A DNA stretch of 64,000 nucleotides from Streptomyces sp. TS71-3 (GCF_018327685.1 NZ_BNEL01000003.1:2666001-2730000); one strand, 5' to 3'. Shown: positions 7,921 through 16,409, numbered from the stretch's first letter. Program-made: numbers and translations. Notes: generated by a model not told the origin, from the sequence alone.

Positions 7921-10316
7921 GTCAGGTCCCCTCCTTCCGCGTCGAGAGGGCCTGGGGTGCGTTCCTCCGGGGGGTCCTGGCCGGGTTCGGCAGCCGGCCG
8001 CTCGCCGTCCCGCATGCCCCAGTAGATCTTCTCCGCGGTGATCGGCAGCTCGTGGACGCGGACGCCCACCGCGTCGGCCACCGCACTGGCGATGATCGAC
8101 GGCACCGGGTCCAGGGCGATCTCGCCCACTCCCTTCGCGCCGAACGGGCCCGTCGGCTCGTAGGAGTCGGCGAACTCGATGTGCAGCTTCGGCATGACGC
8201 CCGCCGTGGGCAGCTTGTAGTCGGAGAAGTTCGGCCGGGTCGGCGCACCCTGCTGCCAGTCGAAGCGTTCGGTGACGGCCATCCCGAGGCCCTGCGCGAT
8301 GGCGCCCTCCACCTGGCCCTCGGCGAGCGGCGGGTTGAGGACGGTGCCGCAGTCGACGACCGCGGCGAGCTCCAGGACCCGCACGGCGCCGGTCGCCTCG
8401 TCCACCTCGACCTCCGCGGCCTCGGCGACGAAGTTGTAGGCGCCGGACTCGTTGCCGTACCGGCTCTGGTCGGGGAACTCCGAGGGGTTGTCGAACGAGC
8501 CGACACCCACGATCGGCTCGCCGCCCGGCCGGTACAGCTCCGCGCGGACGACCGCGCCGACCGGGGCGCTCACCGGGCCCTCGCCGTTCGATCCGGCCGG
8601 GCCGTGCACGACGCCGTCCTCGACCCAGAGCTGCGCCGCCGGCCGGTCGAGCTGGCGTGAGGCGGCCTCCAGCAGCCCGGTGCAGGCCTGCTCGGCGGCC
8701 TGCTTGACGGCGTTGCCCGCCACGTACGTGACCCGGCTCGCCAGCGCCCCGAGCGCGTGCGTGGTCAGGTCCGTGTCCGGGCGCGTCACGGAGACGTCGG
8801 CGACGGGCAGGCCCAGCTCGGCCGCCGCGATCTGGGCGAGGGTGGTGCGGGCGCCGGTGCCGATCTCGCCCTCGCCGACGATGACGGTGGCGCGGCCGTC
8901 CTCGGCGAGCCGCACGATTGCGGAACTTCCGTCGTAGTCGCCGAAGCTGCGGCGGCCCGAGACGTGGACGCTGACGCCCATCGCGAGGCCCCGGCCCGGT
9001 TTGCGTTCGGCGCGCTTGGCCTTCCAGCCGATGGCCCCGGCCGCCCTGCTGATGCACTGCTTCAGCTCGCAGCTGCTGATCTTGTGGTTGTGCGGCGAGA
9101 CGCTGCCCGTCTCGACGGCGTTGAGCAGGAACAGGTCCGGCACGTCGATGCCGAGCTTCTCGGCCGCCAGGTCCCACGCCTGGCCGACCGCCCAGTCCGC
9201 GGAGGGGTTGCCGAAGCCGCGGAACGCGCCGGTGGGCTCCAGATTGGTGTAGACGAGCCGTGAACGGGCCCGCACGGCCCGGTAGTTGAACAGCGCGTCG
9301 TGGCGCACGGTCGCGGCGCCGAGCACGGCCTGGGCCTTGCCGGTGTAGGCGCCGTTGTCGGCGATGACCTCGATGTCCTTCGCGGTGACCAGGCCGTCCG
9401 CGGTGAAGCCGAGGCGGACCGTGTAGCGCATCGGGATGCGCGGTCGGCTCGCGAGGAACTCCTCCTCGCGGGTGTTGACGAGCTGCACCGGACGGCCGGC
9501 CTTGCGGGCGAGGATGGCGCAGATGACGGACGTGTTGTCGTCGCCCGACTTGCCGCCGAAGCCGCCGCCGATCTCGGTCTGCACCACCCGCACGGCCCGC
9601 AGCGGCAGCCCGAGGGCGGTCGCGTACCGCTGCCGTGCGAGGAACGGCGTCTGCGTGTTGACCCAGAGGCTGACCCGGTCGCGGGTCCACTCGGCCGTGC
9701 AGCCGATGGTCTCGATCGAGCCGTGCCACTGGCGGGCGCTCTGCCAGGTGCCCTCCACCACGACGTCGCTGCGGTCGAACCAGGCGTCGGCACCGCCGCG
9801 GTCGAAGCCGAACTCGTGGGCGACGTTGCCGGGCGCGTCGTCGTGGACCAGCGGTGCGCCCTCGGCGAGCGCCTCGTCGAGGCTGAGGACGGCGGGCAGC
9901 ACCTCGTACTCGACCTCGATCAGCTCCGCGGCCCGCCGGGCCGTCTCCAGGTCCAGGGCGGCCACCGCCGCGACCTCGTCGCCGACGTAGCGGACGCGTC
10001 CGATCGCGAGCGGGTACAGGTCGGGCCGGAAGGCACCCCACTTGACCGCGGCCGTGTCGCCACCGGTGATGACGGCGTGCACACCGGGCAGCCGCTCGGC
10101 GCGTGAGGTGTCCACCGACACGATGCGGGCGGCGGCGTGCGGGGAGCGGACCACGGCGCCGTACAGCATGCGCGGCAGCCGGCTGTCCCCGGCGTACACC
10201 GCGCGCCCGGTGACCTTCTCGACGGCGTCGAGGCGTTCGACGGGACTGCCGATCACCGGGGGTAGCACCGCGCGGCCCAGGTCGAGTCCGGTGGCGGGGA
10301 GTTCGGCGGTCGACAT
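7917..10316 (-). CDS. Molybdopterin-binding large subunit of a xanthine-dehydrogenase-family hydroxylase
   Basis: 799 residues from ATG 10316, with GGAGGAACG upstream. An Ald_Xan_dh_C domain (GRAVYAGDSRLP onward) is followed by the cofactor domain with EIGGGFGGKSG, GAFRGFGNPSADW, GEGEIGTGA and the catalytic-glutamate motif GAKGVGEIAL near the end. The CoxL signatures AYxCSFR and AYRGAGR are absent, so this is not a form I CO dehydrogenase; it belongs with hydroxylases of aromatic or N-heteroaromatic rings and related compounds. With the neighbouring subunits it forms the standard three-gene enzyme. Ring hydroxylation is inferred. Confidence 0.92.
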   Translation of the reverse strand: MSTAELPATGLDLGRAVLPPVIGSPVERLDAVEKVTGRAVYAGDSRLPRMLYGAVVRSPHAAARIVSVDTSRAERLPGVHAVITGGDTAAVKWGAFRPDLYPLAIGRVRYVGDEVAAVAALDLETARRAAELIEVEYEVLPAVLSLDEALAEGAPLVHDDAPGNVAHEFGFDRGGADAWFDRSDVVVEGTWQSARQWHGSIETIGCTAEWTRDRVSLWVNTQTPFLARQRYATALGLPLRAVRVVQTEIGGGFGGKSGDDNTSVICAILARKAGRPVQLVNTREEEFLASRPRIPMRYTVRLGFTADGLVTAKDIEVIADNGAYTGKAQAVLGAATVRHDALFNYRAVRARSRLVYTNLEPTGAFRGFGNPSADWAVGQAWDLAAEKLGIDVPDLFLLNAVETGSVSPHNHKISSCELKQCISRAAGAIGWKAKRAERKPGRGLAMGVSVHVSGRRSFGDYDGSSAIVRLAEDGRATVIVGEGEIGTGARTTLAQIAAAELGLPVADVSVTRPDTDLTTHALGALASRVTYVAGNAVKQAAEQACTGLLEAASRQLDRPAAQLWVEDGVVHGPAGSNGEGPVSAPVGAVVRAELYRPGGEPIVGVGSFDNPSEFPDQSRYGNESGAYNFVAEAAEVEVDEATGAVRVLELAAVVDCGTVLNPPLAEGQVEGAIAQGLGMAVTERFDWQQGAPTRPNFSDYKLPTAGVMPKLHIEFADSYEPTGPFGAKGVGEIALDPVPSIIASAVADAVGVRVHELPITAEKIYWGMRDGERPAAEPGQDPPEERTPGPLDAEGGDLT

Positions 10317-10882
10317 CAGCGTTCCTCCTTGCCCGCGGCCTTCTGGAGGGCCACGGCCTCGCGCGCGGAATCGAGGATCTTCACGTAGCCGGTGCAGCGG
10401 CAGTAGTTGCCGTCTACCGTGCGCTTGATGTCCTCCTCGCCGGGGTCGGGATCGTCGTCGAGCAGCGCGCGCAGCGCCATGACGTGGCCGGGCGTGCAGA
10501 AGCCGCACTGGAGCCCGGCCCGCGCCACGAAGCCGTCCTGGACCGGGTCGAGGCCGCCGGGCCCTTCGAGGTCCTCGATGGTGCGTACGTCGGAGCCTTC
10601 GAGCAGGCCCACCATCTTCAGGCAGGACGGCACCGCGGCACCGTCGACGATGACCGTGCAGGCCCCGCAGTAGCCGATCGCGCAGCCCGACTTGGTGCCG
10701 GTGAGGCCGAGGTCGTGGCGCAGGACGTCCAGCAGCGGGGTGGTGGGGTCCTGGACGTGGATCTCCACGTCGTCGTGGTTGAGCCTGAAACGCAGGGGGA
10801 CGGCCATGGACTTCCTTGCTTCGCTCTGGCTTGCCGTGGTGTCGGGTGGTGCGGTGCTGACGGAGTCGTTCATGGAGGTCAC
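10316..10882 (-). CDS. [2Fe-2S] subunit of the molybdenum hydroxylase (CoxS type)
   Basis: 188 residues from GTG 10882, chosen because its GTGA overlaps the GntR stop as in the neighbouring genes and GGAGAGG lies just upstream; ATG 10873 is the alternative. Plant-type ferredoxin cysteines appear as GCAIGYCGACTV...C and the second cluster as CGFCTPG and YCRCTGY. It has an unusually long N-terminal extension of about 35 residues before the fold starts at RFRLNHDDVEI. The stop overlaps the large-subunit start as TGATG. Confidence 0.92.
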   Translation of the reverse strand: MTSMNDSVSTAPPDTTASQSEARKSMAVPLRFRLNHDDVEIHVQDPTTPLLDVLRHDLGLTGTKSGCAIGYCGACTVIVDGAAVPSCLKMVGLLEGSDVRTIEDLEGPGGLDPVQDGFVARAGLQCGFCTPGHVMALRALLDDDPDPGEEDIKRTVDGNYCRCTGYVKILDSAREAVALQKAAGKEER

Positions 10883-11655
10883 AGTTCCTCTCCCGTCCAT
10901 CCGGAGCGCTCGATCGCCGCGTACCCGGCCCGGACCAGTGACTGGGTGAGGGCGGAGGCGAGTTCGGCGTCCCGGTCCTCGTAGGCCTGGAGCAGGCGCG
11001 CGTGGTCGCGTACGGACACGTCGAGCCGGCCGGGCTGGGCGAGGCTCAGGTGGCGCAGTTGCAGGGCCCGCAGTCCGAGGGAGTCGAGGACGCGGCGCAG
11101 GGTGGCGTCGCGGGCGACGTCCGCCTCGGTGTTGCGGAACTGCACGTTGACCCAGAAGTAGCGGTCCACGTCGTCCTGTGCCGCGGCGTCCTCCAGGGCG
11201 CGCTGATGGCCGCGGAGCGTCTCCAGGTCGGCCTCGGTCGCCATCCGTACGACGGCCCGGCTGACCAGCGAGTAGAGCTCGGCCCGCAGGTTGTACAGCT
11301 CCCTGACCTCCCGCAGCAGCAGCCGGGCCACGCGCGGGCGGCGCCGCGCGGTGATCTCGACGAAGCCCTCTCGCTCCAGCACGAGCAGCGCCTCGCGCAC
11401 GGGGGTCCTGCTGCTGTTGAACGACCGGGCGAGCTCCACGGAGTTGAGGTCGTCGCCCGGGGACAGGCGGCCCTCGATGATCTCGGTGGCCACCGCGAGC
11501 GCTATCTCGTCGGCGATGCTGGGGACGGTCAGGCCCCGGCCGAAGGTCCGGGTGAGTTCCAGCCTGCCGGTGCTCTCGCCGATCAGCGGGCGGCCGGCGG
11601 GTGGCGGTGGGTGGCGCCCGTCCGGTCCGGACGCAGTGGTGCGATCCGTCACCAT
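10879..11655 (-). CDS. GntR-family regulator (FadR type), second paralogue, inside the operon
   Basis: 258 residues. The winged helix contains LNSVELARSFNSSRTPVREALL and the C-terminal domain RYFWVNVQFRNTEADVA and LQLRHLSLAQPGRLDVSV, almost the same motifs as the regulator at 4412. ATGGTGA at its start overlaps the UbiD stop by a few bases; GTG 11652 is an alternative start. It sits between ubiD and the hydroxylase subunit genes, so it is made with the enzymes and likely controls the operon by feedback. The palindrome at 15939 is a candidate site. Confidence 0.9.
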   Translation of the reverse strand: MVTDRTTASGPDGRHPPPPAGRPLIGESTGRLELTRTFGRGLTVPSIADEIALAVATEIIEGRLSPGDDLNSVELARSFNSSRTPVREALLVLEREGFVEITARRRPRVARLLLREVRELYNLRAELYSLVSRAVVRMATEADLETLRGHQRALEDAAAQDDVDRYFWVNVQFRNTEADVARDATLRRVLDSLGLRALQLRHLSLAQPGRLDVSVRDHARLLQAYEDRDAELASALTQSLVRAGYAAIERSGWTGEEL

Positions 11656-13106
11656 GCGCCGCCCAGCACGTCGGGCCAGCGCCGGGTGACCCTGTCGAGC
11701 AGCTCCCTGCTCGCCTCCGCGACCGCCGGGAACTGGCCGAGGCGGGTCCACGGCCGGCAGGCGTCGATCACGGCACGGGTGTTGAACGGCGGCATGTCCC
11801 GCTCCTTCAGCGGGTCCACCCGGCTGCCCCAGGTGCGGCGCATCGTCTCGATGTCGTCGGCCGGGTCGGTGCGCGTGCACATCGCCCACACCACGTCGTT
11901 GAGGCTGCGCGGGTCCACGTCCTCGTCCACGACGACCACGAACTTGTTCATGTACGCGGCGGCCGGCAGCTGGGAGGCGAGGTATCCGGCCTGCCGCGCG
12001 TGTCCCGCGTACTGCTGCCGGATGGCCACGGCGAGCAGCTGGCGCCCGCCGCCCGCCTCGTGGGCCCACACTCCCGCCACTCCCGGCAGGCCGGTCCTGA
12101 CCAGCGCGTCCTGGATCATGGCCGACTTCATCACGCTGCGCATGTACGAGTAGTCGTGCGGCGGCTTTCCGGGCGGGGCGCCGAGCAGGATCGGATCGTT
12201 GCGGTGGTAGACGCGCTCCACGTCGAGGGTGAGGACGGGCTCGATGCCGCCGCTGTAGTAGCCCGTCCACTCGCCGAACGGGCCCTCCTGCTCCCGCCGC
12301 TCGGGACGGAGCCAGCCCTCCACGGCGAGCTCCGAGGTGGCCGGGATCGGCAGCCCGGTGACCTCGCCGCGGATCACGTCCACCGGCCGGCCGAGCACGG
12401 CGCCCGCGTACTCCAGCTCGCTGACGCCGCCCGGCACCTCGGTGCCGGCCACGACGAGCAGCAGCGGATCGTGTCCCAGGGAGGCGGTGACGGGCGCCCG
12501 CCCCTCACGCGCGAACCACTCCCGCACGTGCGCGGCGCCGTGCTTGCCCGCCTCGATGTTGATGCTCGCGGCCCGGCCCTCGTTCTGCACCTGCATGCGG
12601 TAGGCGCCCGCGTTGACGACGCCGGTCTCGGGGTCGGTGGTGAACACCGCGCAGCCGGTGCCGATGTAGCGGCCGCCGTCCGCCTCGTGCCACTGCGGCA
12701 CGGGGAAGTCCAGCAGGTCGACGTCGCCGTCCCGCAGCACGTTCTCGCGGACCGGCCCGGTGGGCACCTCGCGCACGGGATAGTCGGGCGCGTTCGCCAC
12801 CCACTCTCCCGGCTTGGTGCGCAGCGCCTCCACGAGGGCCCGGTCGTCGAGGTCCGTGCCGAGCCGCAGGGTCATGCCGAGGCGGCGGGAGGCCGCCATG
12901 GAGGCCGTGAGGACGCGCTGGCCGGGGCGGTAGTCCACGATGTCGTCGAAGAGCAGGGCCGGTGGCGAGGGGCGCTTGTAGTTCACCTCGGACGCGGCAC
13001 CGATCTCCTTGTCCCAGTGGGCGCCCGAGAGGGTTCTGACCTCGCCGAGCTTGTCCGCGAGGGCCAGCCAGCCGCGCAGGTCGTTGATGTCCTCCAGTGA
13101 CGTCAC
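11649..13106 (-). CDS. UbiD-family prenyl-FMN-dependent decarboxylase
   Basis: 485 residues from GTG 13106, which follows GGGAGGCGAG; the longer reading back to 13202 is low-complexity and lacks support. Family landmarks: IGTGCAVFTTDPETG, NAGAYRMQVQ (prFMN-binding run), GPFGEWTGYYSGG and GAPPGKPPHDYSYMRSVM. UbiD enzymes reversibly decarboxylate unsaturated or aromatic acids using prFMN from UbiX, which is encoded in the same island. First gene of the tightly overlapped seven-gene stretch and 115 bases downstream of the ABC importer genes, so probably co-transcribed with them. Natural substrate unknown. Confidence 0.92.
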   Translation of the reverse strand: MTSLEDINDLRGWLALADKLGEVRTLSGAHWDKEIGAASEVNYKRPSPPALLFDDIVDYRPGQRVLTASMAASRRLGMTLRLGTDLDDRALVEALRTKPGEWVANAPDYPVREVPTGPVRENVLRDGDVDLLDFPVPQWHEADGGRYIGTGCAVFTTDPETGVVNAGAYRMQVQNEGRAASINIEAGKHGAAHVREWFAREGRAPVTASLGHDPLLLVVAGTEVPGGVSELEYAGAVLGRPVDVIRGEVTGLPIPATSELAVEGWLRPERREQEGPFGEWTGYYSGGIEPVLTLDVERVYHRNDPILLGAPPGKPPHDYSYMRSVMKSAMIQDALVRTGLPGVAGVWAHEAGGGRQLLAVAIRQQYAGHARQAGYLASQLPAAAYMNKFVVVVDEDVDPRSLNDVVWAMCTRTDPADDIETMRRTWGSRVDPLKERDMPPFNTRAVIDACRPWTRLGQFPAVAEASRELLDRVTRRWPDVLGGAW

Positions 13107-13188
13107 GTCACTCGCCTCCCTTGTTCTTGGTCGTGACCGCGCCCCGGCGGGCGGCCGGGACGCGGTGGTGGCCGGCGGACGGCCGGAG

Positions 13189-13232
13189 CGCGGTGGGCTC
13201 ATGGATAGAGCGCGGTGGGCTCATGGGTAGAG
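13189..13232. repeat. 22-base tandem duplication across the stop codon of the binding-protein gene
   Basis: Two adjacent 22-base copies, 13189-13210 and 13211-13232, differ at one base. The right copy contains the last codons and TGA of the importer lipoprotein gene; the left copy is a post-stop duplicate in the gap before ubiD. The event is recent on this evidence and did not alter the protein. Confidence 0.75.
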
Positions 13233-14231
13233 GGACCGGATGAGGCCGGACCGCTGCTCGGCGTCCACGTAGGAGTTGTCGATGAACGAGGAGGTGTCCT
13301 TCGGCATCTCGCCGACCCCCTTGGCCACGGTCGCGGCGAACGCGTCGTGGACGAGGCGGGGGTCCACCCGTGGTGTCCTGGCCCAGAGCGGGTTGAAGAA
13401 GTCGTAGGAGTACTCGGCGAGGGCCCGGCTGCTCACCCCGCTGTGCTTCATGATGCTCTTCACGGCGGCGGCCCTGTCGTTGTGCAGCATGGCCAGGCAC
13501 TCGGTCTCCGACTTCACGAACGCGGTCACGGCCTTCCTGTTGGCCGCCATGTAGTCGGTCTTGACCGTGTAGGCGTTGGCCGCGGCGGGGAGCCCGGTGA
13601 AGTCCATGACCTTCTTGAAGCCCTTCTCGCGGGTCTTGGTGCCGGTGGGCGGCTGCGTGACGATGGCGTCGACCGCGCCGTTCTCCAGCGCCGAGACCTC
13701 GGCCGGGGTGCTCTTGAGGAAGACCTTCTGGACGTCGTCCTGCCGCCAGCCGTTGTGCTTGACGAGGGCGTCGATCGCCGCGTCCCCGAGGGAGCCCGGC
13801 GAGCTCAGCCCGATCTTGCGGCCCTTGATGCCGTCGCCGGGCCTGACCGACTTCCGGCCCCACATCTCCAGGTAGTAGCGGTTGATGGGCAGGGCGATGT
13901 ACCGCAGGTCGACGCCCTTGAGGTTCATGGCCCCGGCCGCCGTGGACGTCGTGGCGCCCACGCCGACCTGGACGCCGTTGCTCACCAGGGCGGCGACGAG
14001 CTGCGAGGAGCTGTTGAGCAGGGTGATCTTGACGTCGAGGCCGTTCTTCTTGAAGACACCCTTGTCCTGGCAGATGTAGAGGTCCGAGTAGGCGGCCCCG
14101 ATCGCCGTGTACCCCACCGTCATCTTCATGCTCGACGAGCGGACGGAGGCGGTCGGTGTCACGGCGCAGCCCGCGACGCTCAGGCAGAGCAGGGCTCCCA
14201 GGGACGCGGTCAGCGGTGTGGCGATGCGCAT
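13221..14231 (-). CDS. ABC importer substrate-binding lipoprotein (NMT1/SsuA-like)
   Basis: 336 residues. The N-terminus is a lipoprotein signal with lipobox SVAGC and modified cysteine C22. The mature part has VGYTAIGAAYSDLYICQDKGVF, the opening of NMT1/THI5-like binding proteins for nitrate, taurine, sulfonates and aromatic acids, then VQVGVGATTSTAAGA and later VTQPPTG. It should hold the substrate outside the membrane and hand it to the permease encoded upstream. The gene ends in a small tandem duplication. In this setting the ligand is probably the acid degraded by the island. Confidence 0.88.
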   Translation of the reverse strand: MRIATPLTASLGALLCLSVAGCAVTPTASVRSSSMKMTVGYTAIGAAYSDLYICQDKGVFKKNGLDVKITLLNSSSQLVAALVSNGVQVGVGATTSTAAGAMNLKGVDLRYIALPINRYYLEMWGRKSVRPGDGIKGRKIGLSSPGSLGDAAIDALVKHNGWRQDDVQKVFLKSTPAEVSALENGAVDAIVTQPPTGTKTREKGFKKVMDFTGLPAAANAYTVKTDYMAANRKAVTAFVKSETECLAMLHNDRAAAVKSIMKHSGVSSRALAEYSYDFFNPLWARTPRVDPRLVHDAFAATVAKGVGEMPKDTSSFIDNSYVDAEQRSGLIRSLYP

Positions 14232-14248
14232 GGGACGGCTCGCTCCCC

Positions 14249-15082
14249 TCAGTCCGTGCCGGACCAGAACGTGAAGCGGCGCTCCAGGTAGCCGACACCG
14301 CGGGTGAGCACGATGGCGACCACGGCGATCACCGCGATCGAGGCCATGGCGTCGTCCATCTCGAAGTTCGACGTCTGGAGCTGGACCTGGTAGCCGAGTC
14401 CGGCGGAGCCCATGAACAGCTCGGCGACGATCGCACCGATCAGGGCGCGGCCCACGGCCTGCCGTATGCCGGCGAGTATGTAGGGGAGGGTCGCCGGGAA
14501 GGCGACGGAACGCAGGGTCGTCAGCCGCGAGGCGCAGAACACCCTCGCCACCTGCGTATGGCTGTCCTCCAGGTTGCGGGCGCCCGCGATCACATTGATG
14601 AGCAGCGGAAACAGCGCGCTCCACACCACGATGACGATGCGGGCGTTCATCTCGATGCCGAACCAGAAGATGAGCATCGGCAGGAAGACCACGTAGGGCA
14701 CCGAGTACAGGATGCTGATCAGCGGGTCCGTCAGGCCGAAGAGCACTCTGTTGCGCCCAATGAGCAGGCCGGCGGGGATGCCCACGACGACCGAGATGAG
14801 CATGCCCCAGGCCACGATGGACAGGGTCGAGCCCAGCGGGCCCCAGACGCTTCCGGAGCCGATGGACCTGATCAGTGCGGTGAACGCGCCCGAGGGCGAG
14901 CTGCTGAAGTTCGGGTCGACGATGCCGGTGGCCGCGCAGATCTGCCAGGCGGCGAGGACCACCACCAGGCCGACGACGCCGAGGATCAGGTTCAGATGGC
15001 GGTCTCCCAGGGCGTGCCAGCGGCTCACCGCCGGCGGGTCCTGGGCGCGGAGGCTATCCGACGACAGTTGTGTCGCTGTCAT
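14249..15082 (-). CDS. ABC importer permease (SsuC/TauC-type)
   Basis: 277 residues from ATG 15082; GTG 15088 in frame is possible, and AAGG upstream suits the ATG. About six hydrophobic helices, the first near residue 35. The EAA-like loop reads SRLTTLRSVAFPATLPYILAG in part, the contact for the ATPase. The gene overlaps the end of the ATPase gene by 29 bases and is followed 17 bases later by the lipoprotein gene, so the three form one unit. Confidence 0.9.
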   Translation of the reverse strand: MTATQLSSDSLRAQDPPAVSRWHALGDRHLNLILGVVGLVVVLAAWQICAATGIVDPNFSSSPSGAFTALIRSIGSGSVWGPLGSTLSIVAWGMLISVVVGIPAGLLIGRNRVLFGLTDPLISILYSVPYVVFLPMLIFWFGIEMNARIVIVVWSALFPLLINVIAGARNLEDSHTQVARVFCASRLTTLRSVAFPATLPYILAGIRQAVGRALIGAIVAELFMGSAGLGYQVQLQTSNFEMDDAMASIAVIAVVAIVLTRGVGYLERRFTFWSGTD

Positions 15083-15893
15083 GGTCACTCGCCCTTCGGC
15101 CTGGTTGGGTCTGGTTCATCACCAGACCGAGGATGTAGTCGTGGATGGCCTGGAACTCGGGTGTCCGCTTGACCTTGGAGCGGCGGGGCCGCGGCAGGTC
15201 GACGTCGACGACCTCGACGAGGTGGGCCGGGCCGCTGGAGAAGACGACGACCCGGTCGGCGAGGAAGACCGCCTCGGGGACGTCGTGGGTCACGAACACG
15301 GCGGTCTTGCCGGCGCCGGCTCCGTCCGCCTGCCAGATGCGGGTGAGCTCGTCCTGCATCAGCTCGCGCGTCTGGGCGTCCAGTGCGGAGAACGGCTCGT
15401 CCAGGAGCAGGAGATCGGGGTCGGTGGCCAGCGCGCGGGCCAGGTTGACCCGCTGGCTCATGCCGCCGGACAGCTCGCGCGGGTACTTGTCCTCCTTGCC
15501 GGCGAGCCCGACCAGTTCGACGAGCTCCGCGACACGGGATCTGCCGCGGTCGTCGAGGCGCTTCTGGGCCTTGAGGCCGAACTCGACGTTGGCCTGGACG
15601 TTGCGCCAGGGGAACAGCGAGGCCTGCTGGAACACGAGCGAGCGGTCCGGCGCGGGTCCCTGGATCTGGTCGCCGTTCAGCTCCAGACGGCCCGAGGCCA
15701 CCGGGGTGAGCCCTGCGAGCGCCGTGAGGAACGTGGTCTTGCCGCAGCCGCTCGGCCCGACGATGGCCACGAACTCGTTCTCGGCGACGTCGAAGCTCAG
15801 CCCGTCGCAGGCGAGCGAGAAGGAGTGGGGCCGACGCGACCAGTGCCCGAGCCGGAGGTTTTCTACGACCAGTTTCTGTCGCGGAAGATGCAC
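15054..15893 (-). CDS. ABC importer ATPase (SsuB/TauB-type)
   Basis: 279 residues from GTG 15893, with GAGGAGG well placed upstream. Walker A is GPSGCGKTT (46-54), the signature LSGGMSQR, Walker B LLLLDEPFSALD and the switch histidine in VFVTHD. The Q-loop region FQQASLFPW is typical of the nitrate/sulfonate/taurine import family. First gene of the leftward catabolic operon; the predicted promoter and palindromic operator lie 46-90 bases upstream. Confidence 0.93.
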   Translation of the reverse strand: MHLPRQKLVVENLRLGHWSRRPHSFSLACDGLSFDVAENEFVAIVGPSGCGKTTFLTALAGLTPVASGRLELNGDQIQGPAPDRSLVFQQASLFPWRNVQANVEFGLKAQKRLDDRGRSRVAELVELVGLAGKEDKYPRELSGGMSQRVNLARALATDPDLLLLDEPFSALDAQTRELMQDELTRIWQADGAGAGKTAVFVTHDVPEAVFLADRVVVFSSGPAHLVEVVDVDLPRPRRSKVKRTPEFQAIHDYILGLVMNQTQPGRRASDHDSDTTVVG

Positions 15894-15938
15894 GGATACC
15901 TCCTCGGAGAGGGGAGCCGATCACCCCCATCGGGAGGA

Positions 15939-15950
15939 AGTGTCGACACT
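15939..15950. promoter_or_regulatory. Palindromic operator AGTGTCGACACT at the predicted transcription start
   Basis: A perfect 12-base palindrome lying directly after the -10 box of the leftward promoter, so a bound protein would block initiation. The identical 12-mer occurs again at 16234-16245. Either GntR regulator of the island is the likely binder; this is inference. Confidence 0.65.
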
Positions 15951-15953
15951 CGG

Positions 15954-15982
15954 ATTCAAGCAGCAGCATGTGCTTGTGTCCA
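15954..15982 (-). promoter_or_regulatory. Predicted promoter of the importer/catabolic operon
   Basis: On the minus strand TGGACA (15982-15977) is followed after 17 bases by TTGAAT (15959-15954). It lies about 60 bases before the GTG of the ATPase gene, and the 12-base palindrome covers the expected +1. Confidence 0.5.
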
Positions 15983-16232
15983 GGGGGTTACACGCGATCG
16001 TCCGCAATGTTTTTGCGAGGCTCCGCTTCTGCGGCTTGTTTCCCGGATCTCGTCCGAGGGGTCGGCTGCCCGGCCTCCCGTGATGGGGGCATAACACCTG
16101 ATCGGGGTGGATTAGTGGCGCCGATGGTGTGGTTCGGCGTGGACGGTAGCCGCTCGGTGCGATCTGTTCAGTCGTGTTCCGGATGGGATGAAGCGGCTGG
16201 CCAGGGGAGTGTCAGCTCTCGCTCTCGTCGCA

Positions 16233-16246
16233 AAGTGTCGACACTT
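16233..16246. promoter_or_regulatory. Second copy of the palindromic operator, AAGTGTCGACACTT
   Basis: A perfect 14-base palindrome whose central 12 bases match the site at 15939. It lies between the OsmC terminator and the operon promoter, suggesting an auxiliary operator or a second unrecognised promoter. Confidence 0.6.
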
Positions 16247-16366
16247 ACTTGATTTGAAGGGAAGATGGCAGGTGGCTGGTTCATGCCGGTCCGCGAGCGT
16301 GTCGACCCCGCCGCTGCCGGAGCCGGATGGGTGGCGACCCTCGCCGGTCCGGGGGCTGGAAAACGC

Positions 16367-16409
16367 AACGGGCCAGGGCGGCCCCTGTGGGGTCCGGCCC
16401 TGGCCCGTT
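16367..16409 (-). terminator. Hairpin terminator of the OsmC gene
   Basis: AACGGGCCAGGG (16367-16378) pairs perfectly with CCCTGGCCCGTT (16398-16409), a 12-base-pair stem with a 19-base loop, 15 bases beyond the leftward stop. No T-run, as is common in Streptomyces. Confidence 0.75.

Noticed and set aside
7000..10041. Very long alternative open frames (over 800 residues) such as this one read partly out of frame with the hydroxylase genes
   Set aside because: Arg/Gly/Pro-rich translations without domains; GC-rich codon bias creates long shadow frames. Only the C-terminal part from GTG 7920 is real.
7917..10882. Carbon monoxide dehydrogenase
   Set aside because: The three subunits look like CoxSML but the large subunit lacks the CoxL active-site loop; it reads GAFRGFGNP.
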